64,000 nt of DNA from Lachnospiraceae bacterium (GTDB taxonomy: Bacteria > Bacillota > Clostridia > Lachnospirales > Lachnospiraceae), in the NCBI GenBank assembly GCA_910575445.1, contig CAJTFW010000006.1:124001-188000 (forward strand), in the 5' to 3' direction. The notes beneath the pieces are model-generated. The model was not told the origin of the DNA and ran no database searches. It saw only the letters and a list, made by a program, of their open reading frames with translations. The translations under genes and the position numbers were made by a program. Every line of letters starts with the position of its first letter. Position 1 is the first letter of the stretch. Positions 17,076 through 26,507 of this stretch are shown here, one piece after another.

Positions 17076-18338
17076 TTATGAAATGTTGAGAAGTACATGG
17101 AGATGAAAGGTATCTTCTACCTGTTCCATCAACATTGCACCGTGGTATTTTTCAGCAGCGGCTTTGATATTGCTAAGCCCCGTTCCCATAAGTGGAAGAG
17201 GCCCTTTTCTACAGGTATTCCAAAATTCCAGCCGATAAAAATCCCCCTGTTGTTCTCCTTCTACAGAGAGCATAGCATCTTCGATGGACTGACAAGCGGT
17301 TATTGCATTGTCAAGTGCATTGGCAAAGATAACACATAAGTCAAAATCATCGATGGCACAAGTGCCTGGAAGCAGAAGCGAGACCTCGGTCTTGATATTT
17401 GAAAGTCTTGCCAGTGCAAGCTTTTCGCTAAGAAGAATATCGACAACTGGGTTGCCACTTTGACAGGGAAAAGACAAAGAGATGGAAGCCTGCTGCATCT
17501 TACGAAGATACTCTTTGGCTTCTTCTGTCCGGTCAGTATATAAAAGGCCATGTAACACTGACAGATGATTTTTCAAATCATGCCGAAAAGACTGTGTTGT
17601 TTCATAGCGAAGCCTTGCTTCTGCAATATATGTTTTTTGTGCCTCTGCTGCTTGTGTCAAAGAGGTAATCGCTGCCTGTGTTAAAAATGCAGTGCAGACG
17701 CGCTGATAGGCATAGAGCATACAAAACAATGCAAGAGCTCCAAGTATTTGCAAAGACAACAAAAGCAGATGTTTGGTCGGTTCAAGTCTGGAGAGAAAAT
17801 GTTGGTAGGCTGTCTGTATAATATATAGTTCCACTGAAAAAAAGAACAAGACAGACATTAGTAAAAGCCAGATATGCGGAGTAAAGAAATCATCCTGAAA
17901 AGATAATAATTTTAGCGCAATACAATAGCAGAAGAAGCTAAGCATAAAAGAAAAAAGTGTTGCGAAGATAAGGATAAGATAGAGCCGAATCCCTCTAAGA
18001 GAGAAAGGAATCCATATGGATTCGAGCGAATTGACAATACCAGAAGAAAGCTGTGAGATACATACTGCAAGCATAGAGGCGGCAAAGGAGAGGATACGCC
18101 GATTGTTTAAAAGATATCGGTTGATGCCATAAAGTGCCCACAATTCGGCACAGATAGACAGTATCCATGGAATGGAATAATACAAAGAGACTATCTGAAT
18201 AATACAAATAAAAGAAAAATAGATGGGGAAATAGGATAATCGTATCTCTTTTCCTGTAAAACGACAGAGAAACCATATATGCAAAAGCGTAAGCGCAAGC
18301 AAAGAAAATCCATCCATCCCAAAACTGAACCAATCCAT
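17076..18338 (-). CDS. AgrC/LytS-like sensor histidine kinase (GHKL type)
   Basis: Membrane kinase of 420 residues: about six or seven hydrophobic helices in residues 8-215, then a cytoplasmic kinase. The modified H-box FRHDLKNHLSVLHGLL places His253. The GHKL ATPase has FANALDNAITAC as N-box and GTGLSNIKAAAEKYHG as G-box. These are hallmarks of the AgrC family that senses secreted peptides. It lies one base after the LytTR regulator gene, so the pair forms one two-component system. No agrB/agrD-like pheromone genes are seen nearby, so the signal is unknown. Confidence 0.9.
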   Translation of the reverse strand: MDWFSFGMDGFSLLALTLLHIWFLCRFTGKEIRLSYFPIYFSFICIIQIVSLYYSIPWILSICAELWALYGINRYLLNNRRILSFAASMLAVCISQLSSGIVNSLESIWIPFSLRGIRLYLILIFATLFSFMLSFFCYCIALKLLSFQDDFFTPHIWLLLMSVLFFFSVELYIIQTAYQHFLSRLEPTKHLLLLSLQILGALALFCMLYAYQRVCTAFLTQAAITSLTQAAEAQKTYIAEARLRYETTQSFRHDLKNHLSVLHGLLYTDRTEEAKEYLRKMQQASISLSFPCQSGNPVVDILLSEKLALARLSNIKTEVSLLLPGTCAIDDFDLCVIFANALDNAITACQSIEDAMLSVEGEQQGDFYRLEFWNTCRKGPLPLMGTGLSNIKAAAEKYHGAMLMEQVEDTFHLHVLLNIS

Positions 18339-18339
18339 A

Positions 18340-19053
18340 TCAGATATTCCTCTCTTTCATATGCTGCAAAAGTGCTTCGCTCAAGGCTCTCTCCCGCAGT
18401 CTTGAGACTGGAATCTGTATGTCCTTTGGCAAAAATACCTGTCCTTTTTGGCATCCTCGTACATAGTCAAGATTGACCAGATAACTTCTGTGACATCGAA
18501 AAAAACGTCCATCGGTCTGCTGCTCTAGATGTTCTAATCTGTCATAATAGTCCAAAACGGTACCATCAGTCTGATGAACATAGATTTTTCTCCCAAGCAC
18601 CTCACAGTATAAAATCTGTGATAATAAAATAACCTGACAGGAATTTCCTCTTTGTATCAGAAGATTTTGTTTGGCGTGCTGTCTAAGAGAGAGAAGGGCC
18701 CGCTTCATTGTCTTCTGAAAGGGGCGCTCTGCAAGTGGTTTTACCAGATAGTCATAAGCCTCTACTTCAAAAGCACGAAAGACATATTCTTTTAAGACCG
18801 TGACAAAGATAAGAAGGCATTGATTCCCAAGTCTTCTAAGCCTTCTGGCAACCTCCATACCGTCAGGTTTTGCCATCTGAATATCCAGAAAAAGCAAGTC
18901 AAAGTTTAAGTCACTCTCTAGCAGGGATTGTCCGTCAAGATAGCAGGTAATCTGATAGGAAGAAATCTGTCTCTTTTTCATATAATCTGTAAGTCTGTTT
19001 GAGAGTTCTTCTAGCATATAGGGCTCGTCGTCACAGATTGCAAATCGAATCAC
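18340..19053 (-). CDS. LytTR-family response regulator (AgrA-like)
   Basis: Receiver domain at 1-120 with CDDE near the N-terminus and phosphoacceptor Asp57 in LLFLDIQMAKPDGMEVA. A LytTR DNA-binding domain follows at about 130-235 (FFRCHRSYLVNLDYV near its end). 237 residues is the normal length. The start is GTG at 19053 with a GGCGGTG-like ribosome site. It probably activates itself and the divergent gene at 19182, because the two promoters overlap. Confidence 0.93.
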   Translation of the reverse strand: MIRFAICDDEPYMLEELSNRLTDYMKKRQISSYQITCYLDGQSLLESDLNFDLLFLDIQMAKPDGMEVARRLRRLGNQCLLIFVTVLKEYVFRAFEVEAYDYLVKPLAERPFQKTMKRALLSLRQHAKQNLLIQRGNSCQVILLSQILYCEVLGRKIYVHQTDGTVLDYYDRLEHLEQQTDGRFFRCHRSYLVNLDYVRGCQKGQVFLPKDIQIPVSRLRERALSEALLQHMKERNI

Positions 19054-19094
19054 AAATTCACCGCCTTTTCTTTTAGAGTAAAAATTATAACGAT

Positions 19095-19123
19095 AGTATA
19101 ACGTTTTTGACGAGATTTGACAA
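19095..19123 (-). promoter_or_regulatory. Promoter of the LytTR/AgrC-like operon
   Basis: Minus strand TTGTCA (19123-19118), a 17-base spacer and TATACT (19100-19095). The -35 box overlaps the -35 box of a divergent plus-strand promoter. Confidence 0.6.
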
Positions 19124-19146
19124 TGGAGCTTTTCTCTGCATATATT
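19117..19146 (+). promoter_or_regulatory. Promoter toward the 19182 gene
   Basis: TTGACA (19117-19122), an 18-base spacer and TATATT (19141-19146). It shares bases with the opposing promoter, so both directions could be controlled by one bound regulator. Confidence 0.6.
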
Positions 19147-19181
19147 GATGATATAGATAAGACAGATTGGAGTTTGATGTC

Positions 19182-19616
19182 ATGAAGGAGCATCGGGAAT
19201 GGAATCCCTATTCGATAAACTATGAACAGCGGGCATTTCCATGGCTGTATCCTTACGGAAACCAGATGAATTACTGGAATCTGTGGAATTCCCCGGAGCG
19301 GATGGAGGATGAGGTGGATACCAAACGCCTGCGGGAACTGTATCCTCTGATGGCCAGGCGGCTTCAGCCTTATGTGGAAGAGGTATGCACAAGCCTAGAA
19401 TATCCAGGAAGTATGATGTATGATGAATACCCAGACCATCTATCCCTGCGGATAAAGGCAAAAGAAGTATGGGAAAATACAATAAAAGGTGAAAATTTTG
19501 GGGAGAAAGAGCCTGCCTGGGAAGAACTTCAGGATTTGATAGGTGTGCTGCTTCTTCAGGAAATGTTAAGGCGCAGAAGGAAGAATCGCACTCGTTTTCG
19601 TGGTATGGTGTATTGA
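19182..19616 (+). CDS. Uncharacterised 144-residue protein
   Basis: I do not recognise a named family. The protein is soluble and rich in aromatic residues near its start (WNPYSINYEQRAFPWLYPYG, then NYWNLWN), followed by helical segments and a very basic end (MLRRRRKNRTRFRG). The Met at 19182 is chosen because GGAG lies 10 bases upstream; a TTG at 19167 would add five residues. It is divergent from the LytTR regulator with overlapping promoters and could be its main target. The next gene starts 73 bases downstream. Confidence 0.7.
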   Translation: MKEHREWNPYSINYEQRAFPWLYPYGNQMNYWNLWNSPERMEDEVDTKRLRELYPLMARRLQPYVEEVCTSLEYPGSMMYDEYPDHLSLRIKAKEVWENTIKGENFGEKEPAWEELQDLIGVLLLQEMLRRRRKNRTRFRGMVY

Positions 19617-19688
19617 CCACAGAAAAAAAGCTTGTTACAATAACTAAGAATTGATTACAAGAATCCAATTTGGAGAAGATAATATATT

Positions 19689-22202
19689 ATGAAGAAACTA
19701 CTTGTTAAGATTGTAACAATCCTGCTGGCTTTTTTGGCAGGAGCTGGTTTTATGAGTTATGCAACTTATATGGGCAATCGGGATATGACTGCTGTGATGG
19801 CGGGGGCAACACTTCCGGTAGCCTATGTCAGGCAAGATAACAGGCTCTATAATGAGATGCATGGTTATGTCAAACCTATTGATGCAAGTTATCATAAGGA
19901 GTCCGTAATTGGCATTATGGAAGAGCATACACTTTCGCTTGCGGTGGAGAAATACAATGCGCATATCAGGGGGATTTCCTATGAGGTGCGAAGCCTTGAT
20001 ATGAGTCGGCTGATTGAGAAAGGAGAGCAGCTTTCTTACGAGGATGATGGAACCTATCTAACAGTTACGCTTCAGCTTAAAGACCTGTTAGAAAGGTGGG
20101 AGCGTTATCTGCTTCTTCTAAAGGTGGAGACACAAGAACATGGTGAGGTGATGTTCTATGCACAGATTAGTTATCTAGGAGAGAACCATGTAAAAGAATG
20201 TACCGCATTTGCAGAGGATTTTCACAGAAGGACATTAGAGAAGGACCAAAGTCTCTATGAATATCTAGAAGTAGATGGCTCGATGGATGGCAAGAATCTA
20301 GGATATGTCAATATCCATTCGAATTCAGGTCCTGTTACCTGGGGAGAGATGCCACTTGAACAAGTGACAGATACTGAGATTACCTATACGGATTTTTATG
20401 GAGAGCGCGTTTCTTTAGTGTTACGCTATCAACTTAGAAATACGGACACAAAGGAGACGTATCAAGTCGTAGAAGCCTTTTGTCTTCAGTATGGAACAAG
20501 TCGTATTGCCCTGCTTGCCTATGAACGGACAGCGCAGCGTATCTTTACTGTTGGCGGACAGCTTCTAGAGGATGGACAGATTTCATTTGGAATTCAGGGA
20601 AAGGAACTGAATTACCGGAAAAATGATGAAGAAGATGTGATTGGCTTTGTACAGCAAGGACAGCTCTACAGCTTTGACTTCGGCCAGAATCGTCTAAGCC
20701 TGGTCTATGGATTTCAAGATGACGATGACAAAAGAGGACTCTATCAGGCTCATGATTTTCGGATTATGGATGTAGAAGATTCAGGCAGTATGGATTTTTT
20801 GGTCTATGGTTATATGAATCGCGGACAGTATGAAGGACAATGCGGTATTTTACTCTGTCACTATGATGCGCTTTTAAATACTGTAGAAGAACAGTTTTTT
20901 CTTCCAAGTGACCATCCCTATGAAGTGCTCAAAGAGGAGATTGGAAAGCTTGCGGTGGAAAATGAGACAGGGACTGCATGGCTCTCCTACCGCGGGATGA
21001 TTCTGCAGGTGGATTTAAAAGACCGCTTTGTGCAGATACTTGCTAAGGATATCCTAGAAGAACAGCTTCAGGTATCTGACAGCGGGCTTTTGGCAGCGTG
21101 GACAGAAGAAGGAGAGAAAAGCATCAGTCTTTTAAATACCAGAAATGGTATTATCAATCAGATTACTACCGAATCAGGTGAGATTTTGCAGGCACTTGGT
21201 TTTATGGAAGAAGATTTTATCTATGGGACCGCATATCAGCAGGATATTCGCACAGACCTTGCAGGAAGAAGAATTGTTCCGCTGCACCGGGTAGTTATCC
21301 GCGATAAACGAGGCAGTGAAGTGCGGGAGTTTGACTATGCTTCCAAAGGAAAATATGTAACAGGAGTTACGATTGTAGAGAATCGGATTGACCTTACCTG
21401 TATTGCTCTTAGAGAAGATGGCTCCTATCAGGAAGTCTTGCCAGAGCCAATCACATATACCAGTGAACCGGCCAAGGAGAAGCTGTCCATTAGGGTTGCC
21501 AATGACAAAGTAAAAAGAGACGAATATCATCTGATTTATGAGGGAACGATAAAGTCAGGTTCGATGAAGCGGCCAAAAGTAAAGCTGGTACTGTTTGAAG
21601 ATAACCGGACACTTGCGCTAGAAGATGGTGGAGCCAATTACTGGTTTGCATGGATTTTTACTGGTGAAGCCAAAGGATTTAATACATTGGCAGAAGCCAT
21701 CAACTATGCTTATGACGGAAGAGGGACGGATGATGGAATGGGGAGCGTCTGGAAGGATGGCTCTAAGCGCTATTGGCAGAAGTGGCGGCGGCAGACACGA
21801 GCACAGATTGAGGGCTTTTTGGGGGCTGAGACTGCGGAACCAACAGGCAGCAGTCTGGCACAGTGCCTGCAGCTTTTGCTTCGCCAAAAGCAGCTCTATA
21901 CAGATGTGGAGACAAAGCTTAATGAGGGACAGGCTGTATGGGAGATTCTGTCAGAAGAATTGTCTGAGAGCAGTTGTCTGCTTCCGGGCTGCAATCTTCG
22001 CAGTACGTTATACTATGTGGACAGAGGGGCTCCGGTTATGGGAATCACAGAATCCGGGGAAGCTGTGCTGATGGTAGGATATGACGCACAAAATATTATT
22101 TATTATGAACCAGGACAGACGACTCTAAGCAGAGCCGGGTTAAAAGATGCCACTGAGATGTTTGAGGCGGCAGGCAATCTGTTTTTTACCTATTTGCCAT
22201 AA
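19689..22202 (+). CDS. Large membrane-anchored extracytoplasmic protein with a C39-like C-terminal region
   Basis: An 837-residue protein with one N-terminal hydrophobic segment (about 5-26), which serves as signal or anchor. The rest appears extracytoplasmic: beta-rich repeats in the middle (about 270-560) resemble a propeller-like fold (alternating GQLYSFDFGQNRLSLVYGF and similar). The last 110 residues resemble peptidase C39-like domains: a Cys in SSLAQCLQLLL, then DRGAPVMGITESGEAVLMVGYD and a final YYEPG. The catalytic His is not clear, so enzymatic activity is uncertain. It precedes the aminopeptidase by 15 bases and may be co-transcribed with it. Confidence 0.7.
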   Translation: MKKLLVKIVTILLAFLAGAGFMSYATYMGNRDMTAVMAGATLPVAYVRQDNRLYNEMHGYVKPIDASYHKESVIGIMEEHTLSLAVEKYNAHIRGISYEVRSLDMSRLIEKGEQLSYEDDGTYLTVTLQLKDLLERWERYLLLLKVETQEHGEVMFYAQISYLGENHVKECTAFAEDFHRRTLEKDQSLYEYLEVDGSMDGKNLGYVNIHSNSGPVTWGEMPLEQVTDTEITYTDFYGERVSLVLRYQLRNTDTKETYQVVEAFCLQYGTSRIALLAYERTAQRIFTVGGQLLEDGQISFGIQGKELNYRKNDEEDVIGFVQQGQLYSFDFGQNRLSLVYGFQDDDDKRGLYQAHDFRIMDVEDSGSMDFLVYGYMNRGQYEGQCGILLCHYDALLNTVEEQFFLPSDHPYEVLKEEIGKLAVENETGTAWLSYRGMILQVDLKDRFVQILAKDILEEQLQVSDSGLLAAWTEEGEKSISLLNTRNGIINQITTESGEILQALGFMEEDFIYGTAYQQDIRTDLAGRRIVPLHRVVIRDKRGSEVREFDYASKGKYVTGVTIVENRIDLTCIALREDGSYQEVLPEPITYTSEPAKEKLSIRVANDKVKRDEYHLIYEGTIKSGSMKRPKVKLVLFEDNRTLALEDGGANYWFAWIFTGEAKGFNTLAEAINYAYDGRGTDDGMGSVWKDGSKRYWQKWRRQTRAQIEGFLGAETAEPTGSSLAQCLQLLLRQKQLYTDVETKLNEGQAVWEILSEELSESSCLLPGCNLRSTLYYVDRGAPVMGITESGEAVLMVGYDAQNIIYYEPGQTTLSRAGLKDATEMFEAAGNLFFTYLP

Positions 22203-22217
22203 AGGAGGAGACAAGCA

Positions 22218-23333
22218 ATGGATGAAAGAATTACAACACTTGCACACAATCTGGTATCGTATTCCTGCCAGGTAAAGACAGGAGATAAGGTCTATGTGCA
22301 CTATATTGGAGAGAGTACAAAGGATTTGGCGAAAGAACTGGTGCGAAAGATATATGAGGCAGGAGGCGTACCTTTTGTTCACTATACCGACCCGCAGCTG
22401 CAAAGAGCACAGCTGATGCAGTGTACAAAGGAACAGATAGAGCTGATGGCAGAAGTGGACGCATTAGAGATGTCAAAGATGGACTGTTATATTGCAGTGC
22501 GCGGAAGCGACAATGTATCAGAGCTCTCAGATGTGCCAGCAGACAAGATGGCTATCTATGAGAAATATTACGCAACGCCTGTACACCACAAGATTCGGGT
22601 GCCAAAGACCAGATGGGTGGTGCTTCGCTACCCCAATGATGCAATGGCGCAGCTTTCCGGGGCAAGCACAGAAGCTTTTGAAGATTTTTATTTTCAGGTT
22701 TGTAACTTGGATTACAGCAAGATGGAGAAGGCCATGGAGCCACTCGTTTCGTTGATGGAGCGTACAGACAAGGTGCGGCTTGTAGGACCGGGAACGGACT
22801 TAACCTTTTCGATTAAGGGAATTCCCGCGATTCCTTGTGCAGGAAGGATGAATATTCCAGATGGAGAAGTATATACCGCGCCAGTAAGGGAGTCTGTCAA
22901 TGGAACACTTTGCTATAATACGCCTTCTGTGTATCAGGGATTTACGTATGAGAATATCTGCCTGACATTTGAGAACGGAAAGATTGTAAAGGCTAAGGCA
23001 AATAACTCCGAGCGGATTAACAAGGTATTTGATACAGATGAAGGAGCACGTTATATAGGAGAATTTGCGATTGGAGTAAATCCCTATGTGCTGCATCCGA
23101 TGAAAGATACACTGTTTGATGAAAAGATTATGGGGTCCATACATTTTACGCCAGGAAATTGTTATAAAGAAGCATCAAATGGAAATGCATCCGCGATTCA
23201 TTGGGATTTGGTGTGGATTCAGAGAGAGGATTATGGCGGAGGAGAGATATGGTTTGATGATGTACTGATTCGCAAAGACGGGAGATTTGTACTGCCGGAG
23301 CTTATGGGCTTAAACCCGGAGCAGATAGGATAA
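22218..23333 (+). CDS. M29-family metallo-aminopeptidase
   Basis: A cytoplasmic leucyl-type aminopeptidase (AmpS/AmpT family) removing N-terminal residues from peptides. The family's metal ligands can be placed: Glu217 in IPDGEVYTAP, Glu282 in YIGEFAIG, His309 in SIHFTPG, His328 and Asp330 in SAIHWDLV. The closing motif GGGEIWFDDVLI is present. At 371 residues it is slightly shorter than the roughly 410 usual, mostly by loop differences. AAAGGAGGAG precedes the start. It lies between the large anchored protein and the hydratase. Confidence 0.93.
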   Translation: MDERITTLAHNLVSYSCQVKTGDKVYVHYIGESTKDLAKELVRKIYEAGGVPFVHYTDPQLQRAQLMQCTKEQIELMAEVDALEMSKMDCYIAVRGSDNVSELSDVPADKMAIYEKYYATPVHHKIRVPKTRWVVLRYPNDAMAQLSGASTEAFEDFYFQVCNLDYSKMEKAMEPLVSLMERTDKVRLVGPGTDLTFSIKGIPAIPCAGRMNIPDGEVYTAPVRESVNGTLCYNTPSVYQGFTYENICLTFENGKIVKAKANNSERINKVFDTDEGARYIGEFAIGVNPYVLHPMKDTLFDEKIMGSIHFTPGNCYKEASNGNASAIHWDLVWIQREDYGGGEIWFDDVLIRKDGRFVLPELMGLNPEQIG

Positions 23334-23368
23334 AGGATGTATTGAAAAGTGGGGAGAATAATTGTATA

Positions 23369-23380
23369 ATTGTATACAAT
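23369..23380. promoter_or_regulatory. Palindromic operator upstream of the hydratase
   Basis: ATTGTATACAAT is a perfect 12-base palindrome, preceded by an overlapping half repeat ATTGTATA, 37 bases before the hydratase start. TTGTATACAA-type sites are commonly bound by GntR-family repressors. The cognate regulator is not in the window. Confidence 0.5.
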
Positions 23381-23416
23381 GAAAAAATTTATAAGAATCT
23401 GGATGGAGGATAAGAG

Positions 23417-25702
23417 ATGGTTGAGTTGTACAAAAGTGGCGTCTATGTGCTGAATGGGGCAAGGATTGTGCCGGATACAGAGGATGCACAGGCGATACTG
23501 GCAAAGAAGATGGACAGGGTTCCTACCAAAGAGGAAGCAAAAAAGCAGACGATTTCTTATGGAATTTTAGAGAGTCATAATACGTCTGGGGATATGGAGA
23601 AGTTAAAGATTCGCTTTGACAAGCTGACTTCTCATGATATTACATTTGTGGGAATTATCCAGACAGCGCGGGCATCGGGGCTTACAAAATTTCCAATGCC
23701 ATATGTGCTGACAAACTGCCATAACAGTCTATGTGCCGTTGGAGGGACAATTAACGAAGACGACCATATGTTTGGCCTTTCCTGCGCAAAAAAATATGGT
23801 GGAGTGTATGTACCACCACATCAGGCAGTGATTCATCAGTATGCAAGAGAGATGCTCGCAGGAGGCGGGAAGATGATACTGGGCTCAGACAGTCATACAC
23901 GCTATGGAGCACTTGGAACGATGGCAATGGGTGAGGGTGGCCCGGAGCTTGTGAAACAGCTGCTAAATCAGACGTATGATATCCCTATGCCACAAGTTGT
24001 TGGTGTATATTTGACAGGTGCTCCTATGAAAGGAGTAGGACCGCAGGATGTAGCACTGGCAATTATTAAGGCAGTGTTTGACTGTGGATATGTCAATAAT
24101 AAAGTGATGGAGTTTATCGGCGATGGCGTAGCCAATCTAAGTGCAGATTTCCGTATTGGAATTGACGTGATGACAACAGAGACTACCTGCCTGTCTTCTA
24201 TCTGGAAAACGGATGAGAAGATAGAGGAGTTCTATGAGATTCATGGACGAAAAGAAGAGTATCAGGAGTTAAATCCTGGCAAAGTGGCGTACTATGACGG
24301 AATGATTGTCGTAGACCTCTCTAGGATTCAGCCGATGATTGCGATGCCATTCCATCCAAGTAACGCATATACGATTGAGGAGTTAAATAACAATCTCAGT
24401 GATATCTTAGCAGACTGTGAGGCAAGAGCAAGGGTAAGTCTTGGAGAGAAGGCAGAGTTTTCGCTAAAGAATAAGGTTCGTGATGGGAAACTGTATGTGG
24501 ACCAGGGAATTATCGCAGGATGTGCCGGTGGTGGTTTTGAAAATATCTGTGCAGCAGCCGATATTCTAAATGGAAAGAGTATTGGAGCAGATGCATTTAC
24601 ACTAAGTGTCTATCCTGCTTCCATGCCTGTCTATATGGAGCTGGTGAAAAATGGTTCTGCGGCGATGCTGATGCAGACAGGAGCAGTGCTAAAGACTGCA
24701 TTTTGCGGGCCTTGCTTTGGGGCTGGAGATACGCCGTCCAATAATGGCTTTAGTATTCGTCATTCCACAAGAAATTTCCCGAATCGGGAAGGTTCTAAGT
24801 TACAGAGCGGACAGATTGCTTCCGTGGCACTGATGGATGCCCGCTCGATTGCAGCAACAGCAGCAAACCAGGGCTATCTGACAGCGGCTACAGAGATGGA
24901 TGTGGAATACCGGGGGCCAAAATATTTCTTTGATAAGCAAATCTATGAGAATCGTGTCTTTGACAGTAAAGGTGTGGCGGACCCAGATACCGAGATTCAT
25001 TTTGGGCCAAATATCAAAGACTGGCCGGCGATGAGTGCGCTTCCTAAATATCTGATTCTAAAGGTGGTATCAGAGATTCATGACCCGGTGACAACAACTG
25101 ATGAACTGATTCCATCGGGTGAGACTTCCTCATATCGCTCGAATCCACTGGGGCTTGCAGAGTTTACACTTTCCAGGAAGGACCCGGAGTATGTAGGGCG
25201 CGCAAAGGCCATACAGGTGGCACAGAAAGCTATCGAAGCCGGGAATTGCCCGGTGGAGGCAGTGGAAGAGTTAAAGCCAGTCTATCGGACAATCTGTAAG
25301 GCTTATCCCGATGTAGACCGGACAACAAGCGGTGTGGGCAGCACTATCTTTGCAGTCAAACCAGGCGATGGCTCAGCAAGAGAGCAGGCGGCTTCCTGCC
25401 AGAAAGTCCTGGGCGGTTGGGCCAATATTGCCCATGGATATGCGACCAAGCGCTACCGCTCCAATCTGATTAACTGGGGAATGCTTCCATTTTTGATTGA
25501 TGAAGGAGAACTGCCATTTACAAATGGGGACTATCTCTTTATTCCTGAGATTGCAAAAGCGATAGAAGAGGGAGCTACAGAAGTGAAAGCTTATGTGGTG
25601 AAAGAGGAGCTTTTGGAGTTTACACTAAGACTTTCAGAGATGACCAAAGAAGAACGCCAGATTATCTTAAAGGGATGTTTGATTAACTATAATCGTGTGT
25701 GA
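23417..25702 (+). CDS. Aconitase-family hydratase
   Basis: A 761-residue Fe-S hydro-lyase of the aconitase/isopropylmalate isomerase superfamily. The cluster ligands are Cys369 (IIAGCAGGG), Cys430 and Cys433 ([10 protein letters not shown]). The substrate loop [20 protein letters not shown] matches the aconitase DSHT motif. The C-terminal swivel domain includes [22 protein letters not shown] and [10 protein letters not shown]. Length and motifs fit the form common in Lachnospiraceae, usually named hydratase. Citrate/isocitrate is the likely substrate but is not proven by sequence. The ribosome site GGAGGATAAGAG and the upstream palindrome suggest its own promoter. Confidence 0.9.
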   Translation: MVELYKSGVYVLNGARIVPDTEDAQAILAKKMDRVPTKEEAKKQTISYGILESHNTSGDMEKLKIRFDKLTSHDITFVGIIQTARASGLTKFPMPYVLTNCHNSLCAVGGTINEDDHMFGLSCAKKYGGVYVPPHQAVIHQYAREMLAGGGKMILGSDSHTRYGALGTMAMGEGGPELVKQLLNQTYDIPMPQVVGVYLTGAPMKGVGPQDVALAIIKAVFDCGYVNNKVMEFIGDGVANLSADFRIGIDVMTTETTCLSSIWKTDEKIEEFYEIHGRKEEYQELNPGKVAYYDGMIVVDLSRIQPMIAMPFHPSNAYTIEELNNNLSDILADCEARARVSLGEKAEFSLKNKVRDGKLYVDQGIIAGCAGGGFENICAAADILNGKSIGADAFTLSVYPASMPVYMELVKNGSAAMLMQTGAVLKTAFCGPCFGAGDTPSNNGFSIRHSTRNFPNREGSKLQSGQIASVALMDARSIAATAANQGYLTAATEMDVEYRGPKYFFDKQIYENRVFDSKGVADPDTEIHFGPNIKDWPAMSALPKYLILKVVSEIHDPVTTTDELIPSGETSSYRSNPLGLAEFTLSRKDPEYVGRAKAIQVAQKAIEAGNCPVEAVEELKPVYRTICKAYPDVDRTTSGVGSTIFAVKPGDGSAREQAASCQKVLGGWANIAHGYATKRYRSNLINWGMLPFLIDEGELPFTNGDYLFIPEIAKAIEEGATEVKAYVVKEELLEFTLRLSEMTKEERQIILKGCLINYNRV

Positions 25703-25744
25703 TTGATAAAATATTAACAGGATAAGCGTTTTTAGATAATGTAA

Positions 25745-25798
25745 GGGACGCCTAGCAGAGCCTAGAAGGAACATCTATCAGACTCTGTCGGGCGTCCC
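25745..25798. repeat. Structured intergenic repeat, short copy
   Basis: GGGACGCC (25745-25752) pairs with GGCGTCCC (25791-25798), with an inner CAGAG/CTCTG pair. The loop carries AGAAGGAACATCTATCAGAC, related to the AGGAACATCT core at 2793 and 31314. It lies 42 bases after the hydratase stop and could also end transcription, although no T-run follows. Confidence 0.55.
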
Positions 25799-25867
25799 TC
25801 ACATCAAAAAATTTCCATGTTTTCAAATCCAAAAGTAAAACTATGCTATCTTATAAAATTTTTACAC

Positions 25868-25896
25868 TTGACAAAACGATTGTATGATTTTATAAT
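25868..25896 (+). promoter_or_regulatory. Consensus sigma-A promoter without a downstream sense gene
   Basis: TTGACA (25868-25873), exactly 17 bases and TATAAT (25891-25896). Transcription would run rightward into the 3' end of the leftward gene at 25933-26457. A CAAG/CTTG hairpin followed by a T-rich tract at about 25950-25971 could end a short RNA of about 70 bases. Confidence 0.55.
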
Positions 25897-25932
25897 CTGG
25901 ACTATAAAGAAATGAGTTTTTCGACCGTACGG

Positions 25933-26457
25933 CTATTGCTCAAGCGGCTTGCTCGTTTCTTTTTTTGTTCTTAAAATATCATATAGATACAGCTTTCCAT
26001 CTTTTGCATGGCGCACTAGTATTCTGGCTTTAAAAACATTGTATCTAACCAGTTCGCCAGCATCATCATAAATAGGTATTGCAAAACGTGTATCATACCT
26101 ATACCAGCCGAATTTTGCATCTGTGTTATGTTTTTGTGCATAATTCTCAGAGAAAGTTTTATTTGTGGCAATTTCAATCATTTCTTTGATAATACTTGAA
26201 GAATTTGCCTTTGCATGCATATTTGCGCCTCTTAGTTCCTTGGTATCTTTGGAATGTGCAAACTCGTCTGGAAAATCTGTACCTATATATACTACATCTA
26301 GTGTTTCTGTAATTTCTGCATACTGACCAATGTATTCTTTCAGACAATCTTCAACAATATTCCAGTTTATACTTCGTCTTCCTTTAAAACGCAAGTCATT
26401 GATAACTACAATATTTTTACCATCAGCATCCTTTATAATATTAACATTCCTATGCAT
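25933..26457 (-). CDS. Uncharacterised protein, possibly related to phage-associated toxin-like C-terminal domains
   Basis: A 174-residue protein beginning MHRNVNIIKDADGKNIVVINDLRFKG; the ribosome site is GGAG nine bases before ATG. The body has conserved-looking stretches (DVVYIGTDFPDEF, KANSSSIIKEMIEIATN, WYRYDTRFAIPIYD, KLYLYDILRTKKET). It resembles domains I have seen at the ends of large MuF/LPD-type phage proteins in Lachnospiraceae, but I cannot name the family securely. No membrane segment is seen. It stands alone between the hydratase and a two-component kinase and may be a small horizontally acquired gene. Confidence 0.6.
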   Translation of the reverse strand: MHRNVNIIKDADGKNIVVINDLRFKGRRSINWNIVEDCLKEYIGQYAEITETLDVVYIGTDFPDEFAHSKDTKELRGANMHAKANSSSIIKEMIEIATNKTFSENYAQKHNTDAKFGWYRYDTRFAIPIYDDAGELVRYNVFKARILVRHAKDGKLYLYDILRTKKETSKPLEQ

Positions 26458-26507
26458 TAGCGTTGCTCCTTATAAAAACTTCATAATGATAGTGTAACTT
26501 TATACTT

